Assembly (NCBI GenBank): GCA_910586855.1 | Contig: CAJUJH010000001.1 | Location: 701,339 to 765,338, forward strand | Length of the DNA stretch: 64,000 nt | DNA from: Candidatus Gastranaerophilales bacterium | GTDB lineage: Bacteria > Cyanobacteriota > Vampirovibrionia > Gastranaerophilales > Gastranaerophilaceae | Reading direction: 5' to 3' | Shown: piece by piece, positions 42,378-51,947 of the stretch | Layout of the letters: every line of letters begins with the position of its first letter | Position numbering within the stretch: the stretch's first letter is position 1 | The notes under the pieces: model-generated | What the model saw: only the letters and a program-made list of their open reading frames with translations | The model's database searches: none | What the model was told of the DNA's origin: nothing | Made by a program: the position numbers and the translations under genes

Positions 42378-43166
42378 TTAAAAACTAAAGTTTGAATAAT
42401 ATCTAAAACCAAAATCTTTGGCATTATTTTTCCAAAAATCCTCGGTATAATTTGGGAAACCTTTTAATGTTGTTGCATAATCATAATATTCATCAAGCTT
42501 GTCTTGTATGGTAAACATTCTCTCTATAAAATCATCATAAGTTTCATTTTCTTTTTGGGTTGAGTTTTCGTTAATAAATTTTAAAAAATTTAAATACTCT
42601 TTCCTTTTGCTGCCTTTAAAAAGTTTTACAAAACCCGCACAAAATTTATTATCTATAAGTTCACTTGTTGCTTCATTGTATTTTCTGCCGGGTATTTTTT
42701 CTATAATAGAATATTCTCCCTTATTGTTTACAGCACAAATGCAATTTATCTCATTGTTATCAATTAAATTGCCTATATCTGTTAAAGAAAGAGGAGCAGT
42801 TAAACCTGTACTCTCAGGGGTATGGCTATGCACAATTGTTATGCTGCCATCTCCTGAATCTAAAATCTCATCCATAACTTCATCGGGTATTTCAGCTTCA
42901 AATTCATTACCTATTGAGTGAAATAAAATTTCACCTTCTCTTATTAAGACAATACTCTCTTTTGGATTTTTGTCAAAAAGACTCTGCATAACAACATCTC
43001 TTGCATTTTCATACACCCGTTTTGGAAGTTGCGAAGATATAAAATTATTTTTTTCAAAATAATCATTACTATATTGCTTTTTACACAAGTTGTTTCTTTT
43101 GGTTGAACTAAAAGAAATGTTTGAAATTAAGCTTGATGAAAAGATGTTTAAAGATTGAATTTGCAT
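42378..43166 (-). CDS. JAMM/MPN-like putative metalloprotease
   Basis: A 262-aa protein. Residues about 50-165 look like a JAB/MPN domain: an E in VLIREGEILFH (E77 or E79), then H113-S-H115 and S127-x2-D130 in TIVHSHTPES and LSLTDIGNL. This matches the JAMM pattern H-x-H-xn-S-x2-D, except that the gap between H and S is 11 residues rather than 7. Such enzymes cleave isopeptide bonds or N-acyl chains; substrate unknown. The N-terminus (MQIQSLNIFSSSLISNISFSS) resembles the ISF-containing start of the 28605 gene. TATAAT ends 8 bp before the ATG. Confidence 0.6.
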   Translation of the reverse strand: MQIQSLNIFSSSLISNISFSSTKRNNLCKKQYSNDYFEKNNFISSQLPKRVYENARDVVMQSLFDKNPKESIVLIREGEILFHSIGNEFEAEIPDEVMDEILDSGDGSITIVHSHTPESTGLTAPLSLTDIGNLIDNNEINCICAVNNKGEYSIIEKIPGRKYNEATSELIDNKFCAGFVKLFKGSKRKEYLNFLKFINENSTQKENETYDDFIERMFTIQDKLDEYYDYATTLKGFPNYTEDFWKNNAKDFGFRYYSNFSF

Positions 43167-43174
43167 AGGTATTC

Positions 43175-43180
43175 ATTATA
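43175..43180 (-). promoter_or_regulatory. -10 box of the JAMM-like gene
   Basis: TATAAT on the minus strand ends 8 bp before ATG 43166 with no Shine-Dalgarno between. Confidence 0.4.
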
Positions 43181-43265
43181 AAGCGCAAACATGAAATTAT
43201 TTGATAATTGGATTATTGTGTGTTTTAATTTATTTATTAATGATAATAAAATTAAGGGAAAATCT

Positions 43266-44057
43266 ATGTCAGGGCATTCAAAGTGGGCAAATATTAAACA
43301 TAAAAAAGCAAAAGCAGATGCTGCGCGCGGTGTAAATTTTGCTAAATTTTCAAGAGAAATTATTATTGCAGCAAAAATGGGCGGAGGAGACCCTGCTGGG
43401 AATTTTCGTCTAAGAACAGCAATTGATAAAGCAAAAGCAGGCGGTCTGCCCAATGATACGATAAAAAGAGCTATTGAAAAAGGCGCCGGCGGCGGCGGTT
43501 CTGAAAATTTTGAAGAATTGACGTATGAAGGGTATGGTGCCGGCGGTGTTGCTGTATTTATAGAGGCTGCAACCGATAATAAAAATAGAACCGCAGGCGA
43601 TATCAGAAGTTATTTTACAAAGTTTGGCGGAAATCTTGGCGCGGATGGCTGTGTTGGCTGGATATTTGAGCCGGTTGGAATGCTTACGTTTGATAAAATC
43701 GTGGAACCGGAAGATAAAAAGAGCAAAGAAAAACCAAAAGAAATCACGCTTGATGAAGTATTAGAAGCCAGCCTTGAATTTGAGCCAAAAGATGTTTATG
43801 AAGAAGAAGATGAAATAAAAGTTACAACAACTGTGGAAAATTTCCAAAAAACGGTTGAAGGTTTTGAAAGCATGGGCTTAAAGCCAAAAACATCAGAGCT
43901 TACAAGAATCCCTTCTAATTCAACAGAAGTAACGGATTCTGAAACTGCAAGAAAAATACTTCTTCTTATGGAAAAATTAGAAGAACATGACGATGTTCAA
44001 AACGTTTATTCAAACTTTGATATTGATGAAGATTTAATGAACTCAATAAATCTATGA
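43266..44057 (+). CDS. yebC: YebC/PmpR-family protein
   Basis: A 263-aa protein of the YebC family, which binds DNA as a regulator in some species and helps ribosomes pass proline-rich sequences in others. It opens with the family hallmark MSGHSKWANIKHKKAKAD, followed by NFRLRTAIDKAKAGGLPNDTI and GPGG-type YEGYGAGGVAV. Start ATG 43266 is preceded by AAGGGAAA; the open frame extends 75 nt further upstream without support. Its stop overlaps the helicase start by 4 nt (ATGA), so translation is coupled. Confidence 0.94.
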   Translation: MSGHSKWANIKHKKAKADAARGVNFAKFSREIIIAAKMGGGDPAGNFRLRTAIDKAKAGGLPNDTIKRAIEKGAGGGGSENFEELTYEGYGAGGVAVFIEAATDNKNRTAGDIRSYFTKFGGNLGADGCVGWIFEPVGMLTFDKIVEPEDKKSKEKPKEITLDEVLEASLEFEPKDVYEEEDEIKVTTTVENFQKTVEGFESMGLKPKTSELTRIPSNSTEVTDSETARKILLLMEKLEEHDDVQNVYSNFDIDEDLMNSINL

Positions 44058-47000
44058 CAGAAAATTCAAGACAGATGAGTTTGCTTGAAATGGGGGATTC
44101 TTCAATTCAGAATTTTGAATCCAAAAACTCTGGTACCCAAGATGTTTCAGATGAGCTAAAAGTTCAAAATGCTATAAATACTTCAAGTGTTATAAAGGCA
44201 AATGAGAGACAGCAGCAAGCGATTAATACTTTAGTCGGTCCTGTAATGCTTCTAGCAGGTCCCGGCACCGGTAAAACTTTTACCCTGATTGAGCGCATCA
44301 AAAGTATGCTAAAAAACGGGGTTTTGCCGTCTGAAATTTTGTGCCTGACATTTTCTGAAGCTGCAAGCAGTGAGATGAAAACAAGGCTTGTAAAAGCTAT
44401 GGAGGGTAACGCTGCGGGAGCTATGAGTGTCTGTGTTTCAACCTATCATAGCTTCTGTAAAGATATTATAGACCGTTTCCCAAGCAAGTTTGAACTTCTT
44501 GATAACGTTCAGGTGGTAGACGATATTACAAAACAAACTATTGTAAAAGAGTGTATTGATGAATACCATGCACTAAAAGGAATTGAATTTTTAAAAGACA
44601 AATGGGAAAATAGATACCATTATGTCAGCCAGATAATTTCAGCTATTGATTTAATTAAAAGGGAGAGAATCTCAATACAGGAGTATTTTGAATTTTTTGA
44701 AACAGACCCTGATTGGCTGCCGCATCGTGATGAACTGCAGATTGAATACAAAGAACGCGAGCAAAAAGGTAAACTTGTCCAGAGTTTCTTAAATAAAATT
44801 GACACCTTTGAAAAAAAACTCGGTAAGGCAAAAGAATTTTACGAAATTTATGAACTTTACGAAAAAGGTCTGCATCAGCATAATTTGATTGATTTTTCAG
44901 ACATGTTAAATCTTGTTTTAAAAACCATTGATTATGATGACGAGCTTTTAGCTGAAATATCATCCGGGTTTAAATATATTCTTGTAGATGAATATCAGGA
45001 TACAAACTCAGGGCAAAACGAACTTATCTTTAATATAGCTCGCGGTGCAAAAACTAATAATGTCTTTGTCGTAGGGGATGATGACCAGATAATTTATTCT
45101 TTTCAGGGGGCAAGGTGTGATAACCTTAAAACTTTTTTAAAGAAATATCCTGAAACCAAGGTTATCTGCTTGAATGAAAATAACCGCTCAAGCCAGCTTA
45201 TCTTGGATTTTGCAGAAGATATTATAAAAAATGATAAATCCCGTCTTTCAAATGATCCTGAATTTAAACTGCATAATATTGATAAAAAACTTATTGCAAA
45301 AAATGATAAGGTAATACAAAAAGAAGAGAAAATTCATTTTTCATACTATGCTCAAATCCTACAGGAAAACAATGACATTGTTGAAAAAATTGAAACCCTT
45401 ATAAATAAAGGAATTGAGCCAAAAGAAATAGCAATTTTATCAAAAAGGAATGACCTTTTGGTTCCTTTTGCAAAAATTTTAAAGGCAAAAAATATACCGT
45501 ATCAATTAAACAGGCAGAAAAGTGTTTTTGAAATTCCAAGCTTTATAATATTGTATTTTTATCTAAAATGCCTGGATAACACATATACAGGTGCAGATAA
45601 ACTTTTTGGTCTCCTTGTAAATGAGCCGTTTCTAATCAGTGAAAAAGACTACTTTGAACTTTTGAAATTAAGCCGCATTGGAAGCCCCAAGAAGGTAGGC
45701 AATGAGCAAGATACTGCTGATAAAACAAATGAGCAAAGTGCAGAAAACAATAAAAAAAGAACTTTTTTCGATATTATAAAAGAAAATCTTGATACAACAT
45801 TTAAAGATTCAAAAAAAATTCAGGATTTTTATTCAACTTTTATTGGTTTAAAAAAGCAAAAATCTTCTAAAACCTTATCCGCACTTGTTTATGATGTCAT
45901 TTCAAAAACAGGGATTTTAGAATATTTCTCAAACACATCAAGTGAAAAATTTGAAAACCTTGCAGCTATAAAAAGACTTTTAAAAGAGGTATATTCTTAT
46001 ACTTCTTTGCATAAAACCGCCACTTTGCCCGATTTCATCAATCACCTTGATACATATTTAAAACAAGGCATAAAGATGGAGATTGAAAAAAATCCATATT
46101 GCAGCAACGCAGTACAGCTTTTAACCTACCATGGTTCAAAGGGGCGGGAATTTGAATATGTCTTTTTGCCGCAAATGACAGCAAAACTTTGGGAAAAGGC
46201 GCGCTCCCCAATGGGGCTTGAGCTGCCTGTTCAAAAATCCTGCTTTTTAGAGGATAAAGAGGAAAATAAAAAAGCAGAACAATTAAAGCTTTTATTTGTG
46301 GGTATTACCCGTTCAAAATTCGGGCTTTACTTAAGTTATTCTAATTGTGATGAAGATATGAATGTTCAAGCTATGAGTGAATATCTGGCATCGGATATGC
46401 TGAATGACAATGCACTTTGCGATAAACAAACTTTTGATATGGATTTAGATACTTACGCAGATGAACTCAAGCGTGCACTTTTGTATCAAAATTCCGATGA
46501 TGTTCAAAATGAACTAAAACAAAGAACTGACAATATTATAGTGAGTGCCTCAGCTTTAAACAAATACTTAAATTGCCCGAGAGAATATTATTATGCAAAT
46601 ATTTTAGATGTTCCAGTGTTTGCGGATGATGTTGATAATTTGTCCTTTGGTGCTGCTGTCCATTTTGCGCTTGAAAAAATGGCAAGAGTAGGTAAAGAGC
46701 GTGGAAACTATCCAACACTTGAAGAAGTTCTAGGCTATTTTAAGGAAAAAATCTCAGCCCTTGAATTTAAAGACGAGGAAGCAAGAGAAAAATTTACAGC
46801 CCGCGGCGAAGAGATTTTTAATGAAAATTATTTAAAATTTATAGAAACCCCGCTTGAAAATATTCTTGCAAGCGAGCTTCTGCTTGAATCTGGTGAAGAA
46901 GGATATACCCTGAAAGGCTTTGTAGATAGGGTTATTAAAGCTGGCGATAAAATTTATATCTATGATTTTAAAACAGGCACTGCTAAAAAAATAAAACCTG

Positions 47001-47275
47001 ATGAAAATTATCATAACCAGCTTAGATTCTATAAATATTTGTATGAAAAAATAAACCCCGGTGCGGAAGTATTTGACTGTGCGCTTTTATACGTTGAAAA
47101 GGGGCTAAATTATTCTCATGCTAATCTAACAAATGAAGATAATATTGAAATTGAAAACAAGATTAAAGATTTTATCTCAAATGTCAGAAATCTTAATTTT
47201 GAACCCACCCCATCCAAAAAAGCCTGTGAATACTGCCCTTATACCCTAATCTGTAAACTTGCGATGAAAGAATAA
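44054..47275 (+). CDS. UvrD/PcrA-type helicase fused to RecB/AddB-type nuclease
   Basis: A 1073-aa superfamily 1 helicase: Walker A AGPGTGKT (68-75), Walker B YILVDEYQDTNSGQ (about 310), VVGDDDQIIYSFQGAR, and motif VI-like KLLFVGITRSK near 755. The C-terminal ~230 residues form a PD-(D/E)XK nuclease: LKGFVDRVI, YIYDFKTG and the QLRFYKYLYE helix. A Cys at residue ~838 (LNCPREYYY) and C-x2-C-x5-C at the end (KKACEYCPYTLICK) form the Fe-S clamp seen in AddB. It probably processes DNA ends or single strands in repair. It is ATGA-coupled to yebC and converges with comEC. Confidence 0.88.
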   Translation: MTENSRQMSLLEMGDSSIQNFESKNSGTQDVSDELKVQNAINTSSVIKANERQQQAINTLVGPVMLLAGPGTGKTFTLIERIKSMLKNGVLPSEILCLTFSEAASSEMKTRLVKAMEGNAAGAMSVCVSTYHSFCKDIIDRFPSKFELLDNVQVVDDITKQTIVKECIDEYHALKGIEFLKDKWENRYHYVSQIISAIDLIKRERISIQEYFEFFETDPDWLPHRDELQIEYKEREQKGKLVQSFLNKIDTFEKKLGKAKEFYEIYELYEKGLHQHNLIDFSDMLNLVLKTIDYDDELLAEISSGFKYILVDEYQDTNSGQNELIFNIARGAKTNNVFVVGDDDQIIYSFQGARCDNLKTFLKKYPETKVICLNENNRSSQLILDFAEDIIKNDKSRLSNDPEFKLHNIDKKLIAKNDKVIQKEEKIHFSYYAQILQENNDIVEKIETLINKGIEPKEIAILSKRNDLLVPFAKILKAKNIPYQLNRQKSVFEIPSFIILYFYLKCLDNTYTGADKLFGLLVNEPFLISEKDYFELLKLSRIGSPKKVGNEQDTADKTNEQSAENNKKRTFFDIIKENLDTTFKDSKKIQDFYSTFIGLKKQKSSKTLSALVYDVISKTGILEYFSNTSSEKFENLAAIKRLLKEVYSYTSLHKTATLPDFINHLDTYLKQGIKMEIEKNPYCSNAVQLLTYHGSKGREFEYVFLPQMTAKLWEKARSPMGLELPVQKSCFLEDKEENKKAEQLKLLFVGITRSKFGLYLSYSNCDEDMNVQAMSEYLASDMLNDNALCDKQTFDMDLDTYADELKRALLYQNSDDVQNELKQRTDNIIVSASALNKYLNCPREYYYANILDVPVFADDVDNLSFGAAVHFALEKMARVGKERGNYPTLEEVLGYFKEKISALEFKDEEAREKFTARGEEIFNENYLKFIETPLENILASELLLESGEEGYTLKGFVDRVIKAGDKIYIYDFKTGTAKKIKPDENYHNQLRFYKYLYEKINPGAEVFDCALLYVEKGLNYSHANLTNEDNIEIENKIKDFISNVRNLNFEPTPSKKACEYCPYTLICKLAMKE

Positions 47276-47280
47276 ATATA

Positions 47281-49848
47281 TTATCTAAATCTATTTTCTT
47301 TATCTTGATTGAAAAAGGTATGTATTCTTACATTTCCCTTTTTATCAAATGAAAATTTGATTGCGCCGTCATCTTTGGTTGAATAAATTTTGCTTCCAAA
47401 GTTTTCAATCATCTTTACGGTATTGATATTTGGATGTCCGTAATGGTTTATCCCTGTTGAAATTATCGTATATTCCGGCTTTAAGTATTCAAGCATTTCT
47501 TTATTAATAACACCCTTTGCACCGTGGTGTCCTGCCTTTAAAACCCTAATTTCTTTTGGAATATCTTTTTTAACCGCATTAAATGCTTTTATTCCGCCAT
47601 CCCCCATAAAAAGCGCATAATTCCCGTCATTATTTATTAAAGTTATTATAGAGTTTTCATTATCATCTTCCTTATTTATTTTGGGGTTATTTGGAATTAG
47701 TGTTTTTACCTTAAACCCATTATCTTCCTTGTATATAATTTCATTGTCTTTGCCAACCCTGTATTTAACCTTGTTTTTATTCATATAATTAAATATATTA
47801 CAGGAATTAACACTATCACAGGTGTTTCTTTGCACGATAACATTTTTAACCTTAATATTTTCTAAAATATCAATAACTCCTCCTGAATGGTCATTGTCAA
47901 AGTGTGTCACAATCAGATATTCAAGCGTGCGGATATTTTTATCATAAAGATATTCAAGTGTTACGCGTTTTGCGCCCGAAACTCCTTTATATGGCAGTTT
48001 TGCCGTATCTATCATTATATATTTATTCTTTGGTGTTTTAATTAAAAAATTATCTGCATTTCCAACGCTGAATGCTATAATTTCATAATTTTTATTCGAA
48101 GCTTGTACTGCTGTGCTGTAAATTATTGAAGCTGATAAGATAAATGCCAGTATTCCAAAAATAATACAGTTTCTTTTTTTCTTAAAATCCTCCTTAATAC
48201 AAAGAATAAAAGCTAAGATTATTAAATAATAAATAATTATTTGAAACACTTGACCCGATGGCATTTTAATAATTGCACCGGGAAGTTTTGAAAAGAAATC
48301 TGAAATATTCAAAAGTATTGTAATTAAAGGATTTAAAATATAACTTGAAATTTTTATAATGAAATCTCCAAAAAACGGGATAAAACCTAAAATAGAGCTT
48401 GCAAATCCAGCAAAACTTATAACCCCGATAAAAGGCACTACTGCAATATTTGCAAAGACACTATATGGCGTAAAGGTATTGAAATAATACATCTGCAGAG
48501 GTGCTGCCCAAAATTGTGCAACTAAAGGCACTAAGATCACCCCCAGGAGAGAAATTGGCGAAAAGATATAGATAATACCTAGAATTATTTTTTCAAAAGC
48601 AGGTTTTTCTAAAAATTTTCTCCAAATAGTATTTTCCGGTGCATATTTTATAAAATTCCTGATTTTTCCTGTGAAATGTTTTTTATAAGTTTTATCATAT
48701 TCTTTAAATTTTGTACATATAGGCTCCACACAGGTTATAAGCCCTCCTGTTACAAGAAACGATAATTCAAATCCGACATCATTTAATAATTTCGGGTTAA
48801 ATAAGAGCATAATAAAACCTGTAAAAAAGATAAGTGTAAAATTATCTGCCGTTTTAAAAATCAATTTGCCTATTAAAATTATAATGAGCATAATCAAAGC
48901 TCTTAAAATTGAGGGTGGAAACCCTGTCATAAAAGTATAGATGATAATTATTGCAATTCCCGCGCCAAGTTTTCCTTTGTACGAAAAATTTAAAAAACTG
49001 CTCACTGCCCACCAAATTCCAAAAATAAGGGCAACATTAAGCCCTGAAGCTGCAAGCAAGTGCAGTAATCCTGAATTTATAAAAGATTCTTTAACTTCAT
49101 CCGAAGGATTTATAGCATCATCACCAAAAACTATCCCGCCCAATACTTCAAGATTGGGGCTTTTTATATATTGACCATGTTTTGAAATTATACACTCCCT
49201 TGCTGAGTCAAGCTTTTGCAGACTGCTCCACCAGACTTCTTTAGTCTTGTTTTTGGCATATCTTATATTCGGGCGCCCTAAAATTTTAAATTCCATGTTG
49301 TTTGAATAAAGAATTACAAATGCATCCTTGTTTTTTAAATATTTTTTATAGTTAAATTCGCTCGGGTTACTTGCTGTGGGCGGGTTTCTTAAATTTCCCT
49401 CAATCTCTATAACATCACCTATTTTAATGTTTTTGTATTTTTCATTATCATCTTGAATTGAAACAAGAACCCTGGTTTTTATAGGTTTAAATTCACTGTC
49501 ATAAATTTTTGCCTGGTAGCATCCAAGGAAAAATTTTGCCATTTTCTTGCTGTTGTTTATATTTGGAATAGAATAAACTCTTCCTCTTATTTTTACATTG
49601 TTTGCAGCATTTATGAAAGAAAAACTGTCAGATTCTTTATTGTGAAAATTTGCATTATAAAATCCGAAAATGAAGACTAAATTTAAAACGACACATATTT
49701 TTGGGTTTATTTTATTTAACAGACATAAGACAATTAATAATATGCAGACAAAACAGGCAAAACCGGCATGAAGCCCTGTATAAAAAGCACTCAAACCAAA
49801 TATATAAAAAACCGTAACCAGCGCAATTATTGAAATTTTATTTTCCAT
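47281..49848 (-). CDS. comEC: DNA uptake channel ComEC/Rec2
   Basis: An 855-aa polytopic membrane protein for import of transforming DNA. Three parts: an N-terminal OB-like DUF4131 domain with two helices (about 1-190), the competence domain of helices (about 225-560; GLLHLLAASGLNVALIFG is characteristic), and a C-terminal metallo-beta-lactamase-like domain (about 575-850) with THFDNDHSGG and GHHGAKGV. The beta-lactamase part may be a nuclease. All parts appear intact, implying possible natural competence; comEA or pilus genes are not in this window. The start lacks a Shine-Dalgarno; TATAAT lies 13 bp before the ATG. Confidence 0.93.
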   Translation of the reverse strand: MENKISIIALVTVFYIFGLSAFYTGLHAGFACFVCILLIVLCLLNKINPKICVVLNLVFIFGFYNANFHNKESDSFSFINAANNVKIRGRVYSIPNINNSKKMAKFFLGCYQAKIYDSEFKPIKTRVLVSIQDDNEKYKNIKIGDVIEIEGNLRNPPTASNPSEFNYKKYLKNKDAFVILYSNNMEFKILGRPNIRYAKNKTKEVWWSSLQKLDSARECIISKHGQYIKSPNLEVLGGIVFGDDAINPSDEVKESFINSGLLHLLAASGLNVALIFGIWWAVSSFLNFSYKGKLGAGIAIIIIYTFMTGFPPSILRALIMLIIILIGKLIFKTADNFTLIFFTGFIMLLFNPKLLNDVGFELSFLVTGGLITCVEPICTKFKEYDKTYKKHFTGKIRNFIKYAPENTIWRKFLEKPAFEKIILGIIYIFSPISLLGVILVPLVAQFWAAPLQMYYFNTFTPYSVFANIAVVPFIGVISFAGFASSILGFIPFFGDFIIKISSYILNPLITILLNISDFFSKLPGAIIKMPSGQVFQIIIYYLIILAFILCIKEDFKKKRNCIIFGILAFILSASIIYSTAVQASNKNYEIIAFSVGNADNFLIKTPKNKYIMIDTAKLPYKGVSGAKRVTLEYLYDKNIRTLEYLIVTHFDNDHSGGVIDILENIKVKNVIVQRNTCDSVNSCNIFNYMNKNKVKYRVGKDNEIIYKEDNGFKVKTLIPNNPKINKEDDNENSIITLINNDGNYALFMGDGGIKAFNAVKKDIPKEIRVLKAGHHGAKGVINKEMLEYLKPEYTIISTGINHYGHPNINTVKMIENFGSKIYSTKDDGAIKFSFDKKGNVRIHTFFNQDKENRFR

Positions 49849-49968
49849 AACAGTTTATAAAATTATAATACGAAAAATTTTAGGACACCTATATAGTAAT
49901 TATTAAGAATTATTACACTCGTAAACCCTTGAAATATAAGCATTTGTATAAATTTTATATACTTTTTA

Positions 49969-50007
49969 AGCAATTTTTATAAATAAATTTACTTTATTTG
50001 GATATAA
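49969..50007 (+). promoter_or_regulatory. Shared orphan-gene upstream motif, copy 2
   Basis: AGCAATTTTT, then TTTACTTTATTTGGATATAAGAGAG, about 30 bp before the ATG at 50038. It aligns with copy 3 almost base by base, including the AAGAGAG that follows. Confidence 0.5.
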
Positions 50008-50037
50008 GAGAGAAAAAATATTTTTAGGAGAGAAATA

Positions 50038-51819
50038 ATGTCAACCAATGCCATTTATGCAGACTACAAACCTGCGTATTATGCGAATACGCAGCAAATT
50101 GCAGCACAAACATCGTCAAATTCTGCAGAAGAAGTATCAGTTTATGCATCTAATGATAATGATTCAGCTAAAACTGTTGATATAGACTATGCTTGCACGG
50201 ATGGCAAGGATGATGGCAAAATAAGCACCGGTGAAAAATTTGAAAGCGTTGGCAAGGGTGTATTAAAATCTGCCATAAACTTAGTAACTGCACCATTTAC
50301 AGAAGCTGCTAAAGGAAATTTCTTACCGGCTCTTATGGTGGCTGGCGGCGCTCTTCTTTGTGCAACTCCTATTGGCGCACCGATTGCAGTAATTGGCGGT
50401 GCAATTGGTCTTGCAAAAGGTGTTAGCACTATTGTAACCGGTTTGCAGAAGGCCGATGAAATAGCAAATTCGGGCACCGGTACAGATGGCGAAACAAAAG
50501 CCGCCTATGAACAGGTTGGCTCTGGTGTATTAACAACTGGTCTTTCAGCGACCGCTGTATTTGGTGGCTTAAAAACTATGAAGGCAAGAGGCGGTGAAAT
50601 GGCGAAGCTTGGCAAAGGTGCCAAGTTTGGCGATAAAGTTAAAGCATTTAAAGATGATACGGTAACCGCAGGAAAAGATACATTTGGAAAATTAACTCAT
50701 AAAACGGCAAATGCCGCTGCAGCAAATAATGCAAATGGCAGCCAGCAAGCACAGGGGCAGCAAGCCCAGCAGGCTCAGCAAACCGGACAAGGTCAAACTC
50801 AGGCAGCCGGGCAAGCTTCAAATACAACAAGCCAGAGCGGACAAGATATCAGCGGTGCAACTAAATTAACAAAATCACAAAAGGCAACACTTACTCCCGA
50901 TGAGCTTTCAACATATCAATCAAATCGTAACGCTTACTGTAATCCTAAAGGCAGTAAACCAAGCTCACAAACCCAGCAGCCTCAACAAACTCAGCAAACC
51001 GGGCAGCAGCAGGATAATTGGCAGTCAAGCCGTTCTGAGGTAAAAGTTGAGTCGCAATCAAATCCAAATGTTAAACCGACAAATAAAAGTCTTACTGTAA
51101 AGCAGGCTCAATCTGAATTAGATACTGCAAAATCAATGCTTCAAGATGGAATTGATAATAGAAATCTTACACAAGCTGATTATAAAGCAGGTCAGGAGCT
51201 TGTAAAAGAAGCGCAAGCAAACCTGGATTATGCAAAAACTGCCGAATTGCAAGCAAAACAAGATTTAACAACAACATTAAAACAAGTGGCAAATAAGCAA
51301 GCTGAACAACAGGCGCAAGAAATTCTAAACTCGCAATCTCCTCAAGCAAATGTTGATAAATGGGTTGCACAAGCTAAAAATGTTAATACCACAGATATGT
51401 ACATTGAAGGTGCAAATGGTCAAATAGAAATTAATCCAAATTATAAAGCTCCTGCAGCACCAAAAACCAGCAATGCAAGTACTTCCGGGGTTTCTCAAGC
51501 TGAACAGGAAATGATAAGATATTTCCGCAACCAAGGTGATGATTTATATTCAACAGTTATTCAAGAAAATGCAGTGCCTAAGGTAGCAGCACCAAAAACT
51601 GCAGCAGCTAGCACAAATACAGCAGCATCTGAAGCAGAAATACTTGCAAAAAGCCAAGCACTATATGATGTACAAACAAGGGTTAATAATTCATGGTCCA
51701 GTAAACCGTCGCAACACCAAAACCCTGAAGCTTGGGCTCAATGGAAAACGCAGCATACAGCATTGGAAAGCGAACTGGAATCTGCTAATCAAGCATTGCA
51801 AGCATTATTTGGAAATTAA
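50038..51819 (+). CDS. Orphan glycine-zipper membrane protein with Gln-rich tail
   Basis: A 593-aa protein of no known family. After a polar start (MSTNAIYADYKPAYY) an EF-hand-like loop, DGKDDGKISTGE (about residues 56-67), carries D1, D5, G6, I8 and E12 of the calcium consensus. A GKG motif and two Gly/Ala hairpins follow (about 92-140 and 160-180; IGGAIGLAKGVSTIV, VLTTGLSATAVFGGLK). From about 225 it is Gln/Ser/Thr-rich and low in complexity (QQAQQAQQTGQGQ), with Gln/Ala coiled coil near 350-430. The membrane part is shared with the genes at 52086 and 5057. AGGAGAG precedes the ATG. A terminator separates it from the next gene. Confidence 0.8.
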   Translation: MSTNAIYADYKPAYYANTQQIAAQTSSNSAEEVSVYASNDNDSAKTVDIDYACTDGKDDGKISTGEKFESVGKGVLKSAINLVTAPFTEAAKGNFLPALMVAGGALLCATPIGAPIAVIGGAIGLAKGVSTIVTGLQKADEIANSGTGTDGETKAAYEQVGSGVLTTGLSATAVFGGLKTMKARGGEMAKLGKGAKFGDKVKAFKDDTVTAGKDTFGKLTHKTANAAAANNANGSQQAQGQQAQQAQQTGQGQTQAAGQASNTTSQSGQDISGATKLTKSQKATLTPDELSTYQSNRNAYCNPKGSKPSSQTQQPQQTQQTGQQQDNWQSSRSEVKVESQSNPNVKPTNKSLTVKQAQSELDTAKSMLQDGIDNRNLTQADYKAGQELVKEAQANLDYAKTAELQAKQDLTTTLKQVANKQAEQQAQEILNSQSPQANVDKWVAQAKNVNTTDMYIEGANGQIEINPNYKAPAAPKTSNASTSGVSQAEQEMIRYFRNQGDDLYSTVIQENAVPKVAAPKTAAASTNTAASEAEILAKSQALYDVQTRVNNSWSSKPSQHQNPEAWAQWKTQHTALESELESANQALQALFGN

Positions 51820-51841
51820 GATAATAAAAATATAAAATGTT

Positions 51842-51868
51842 AAAGCCCTGAGTTGTCAGGGCTTTTTA
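51842..51868 (+). terminator. Intrinsic terminator between the two orphan paralogues
   Basis: AAAGCCCTGA, loop GTTG, TCAGGGCTTTTT. Confidence 0.88.
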
Positions 51869-51947
51869 CATGAAAACTATTTAAGAATATTTTATTAAAG
51901 CAATGCATAAAAATGTTAATAATTCTTAAAAATATTTATTATTTCAT

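Noticed and set aside
50725..51020. CRISPR-like or tandem DNA repeat in the CAG/CAA-rich part of the 50-kb gene
   Set aside because: It is an irregular Gln-codon-rich coding stretch without fixed repeat-spacer units.
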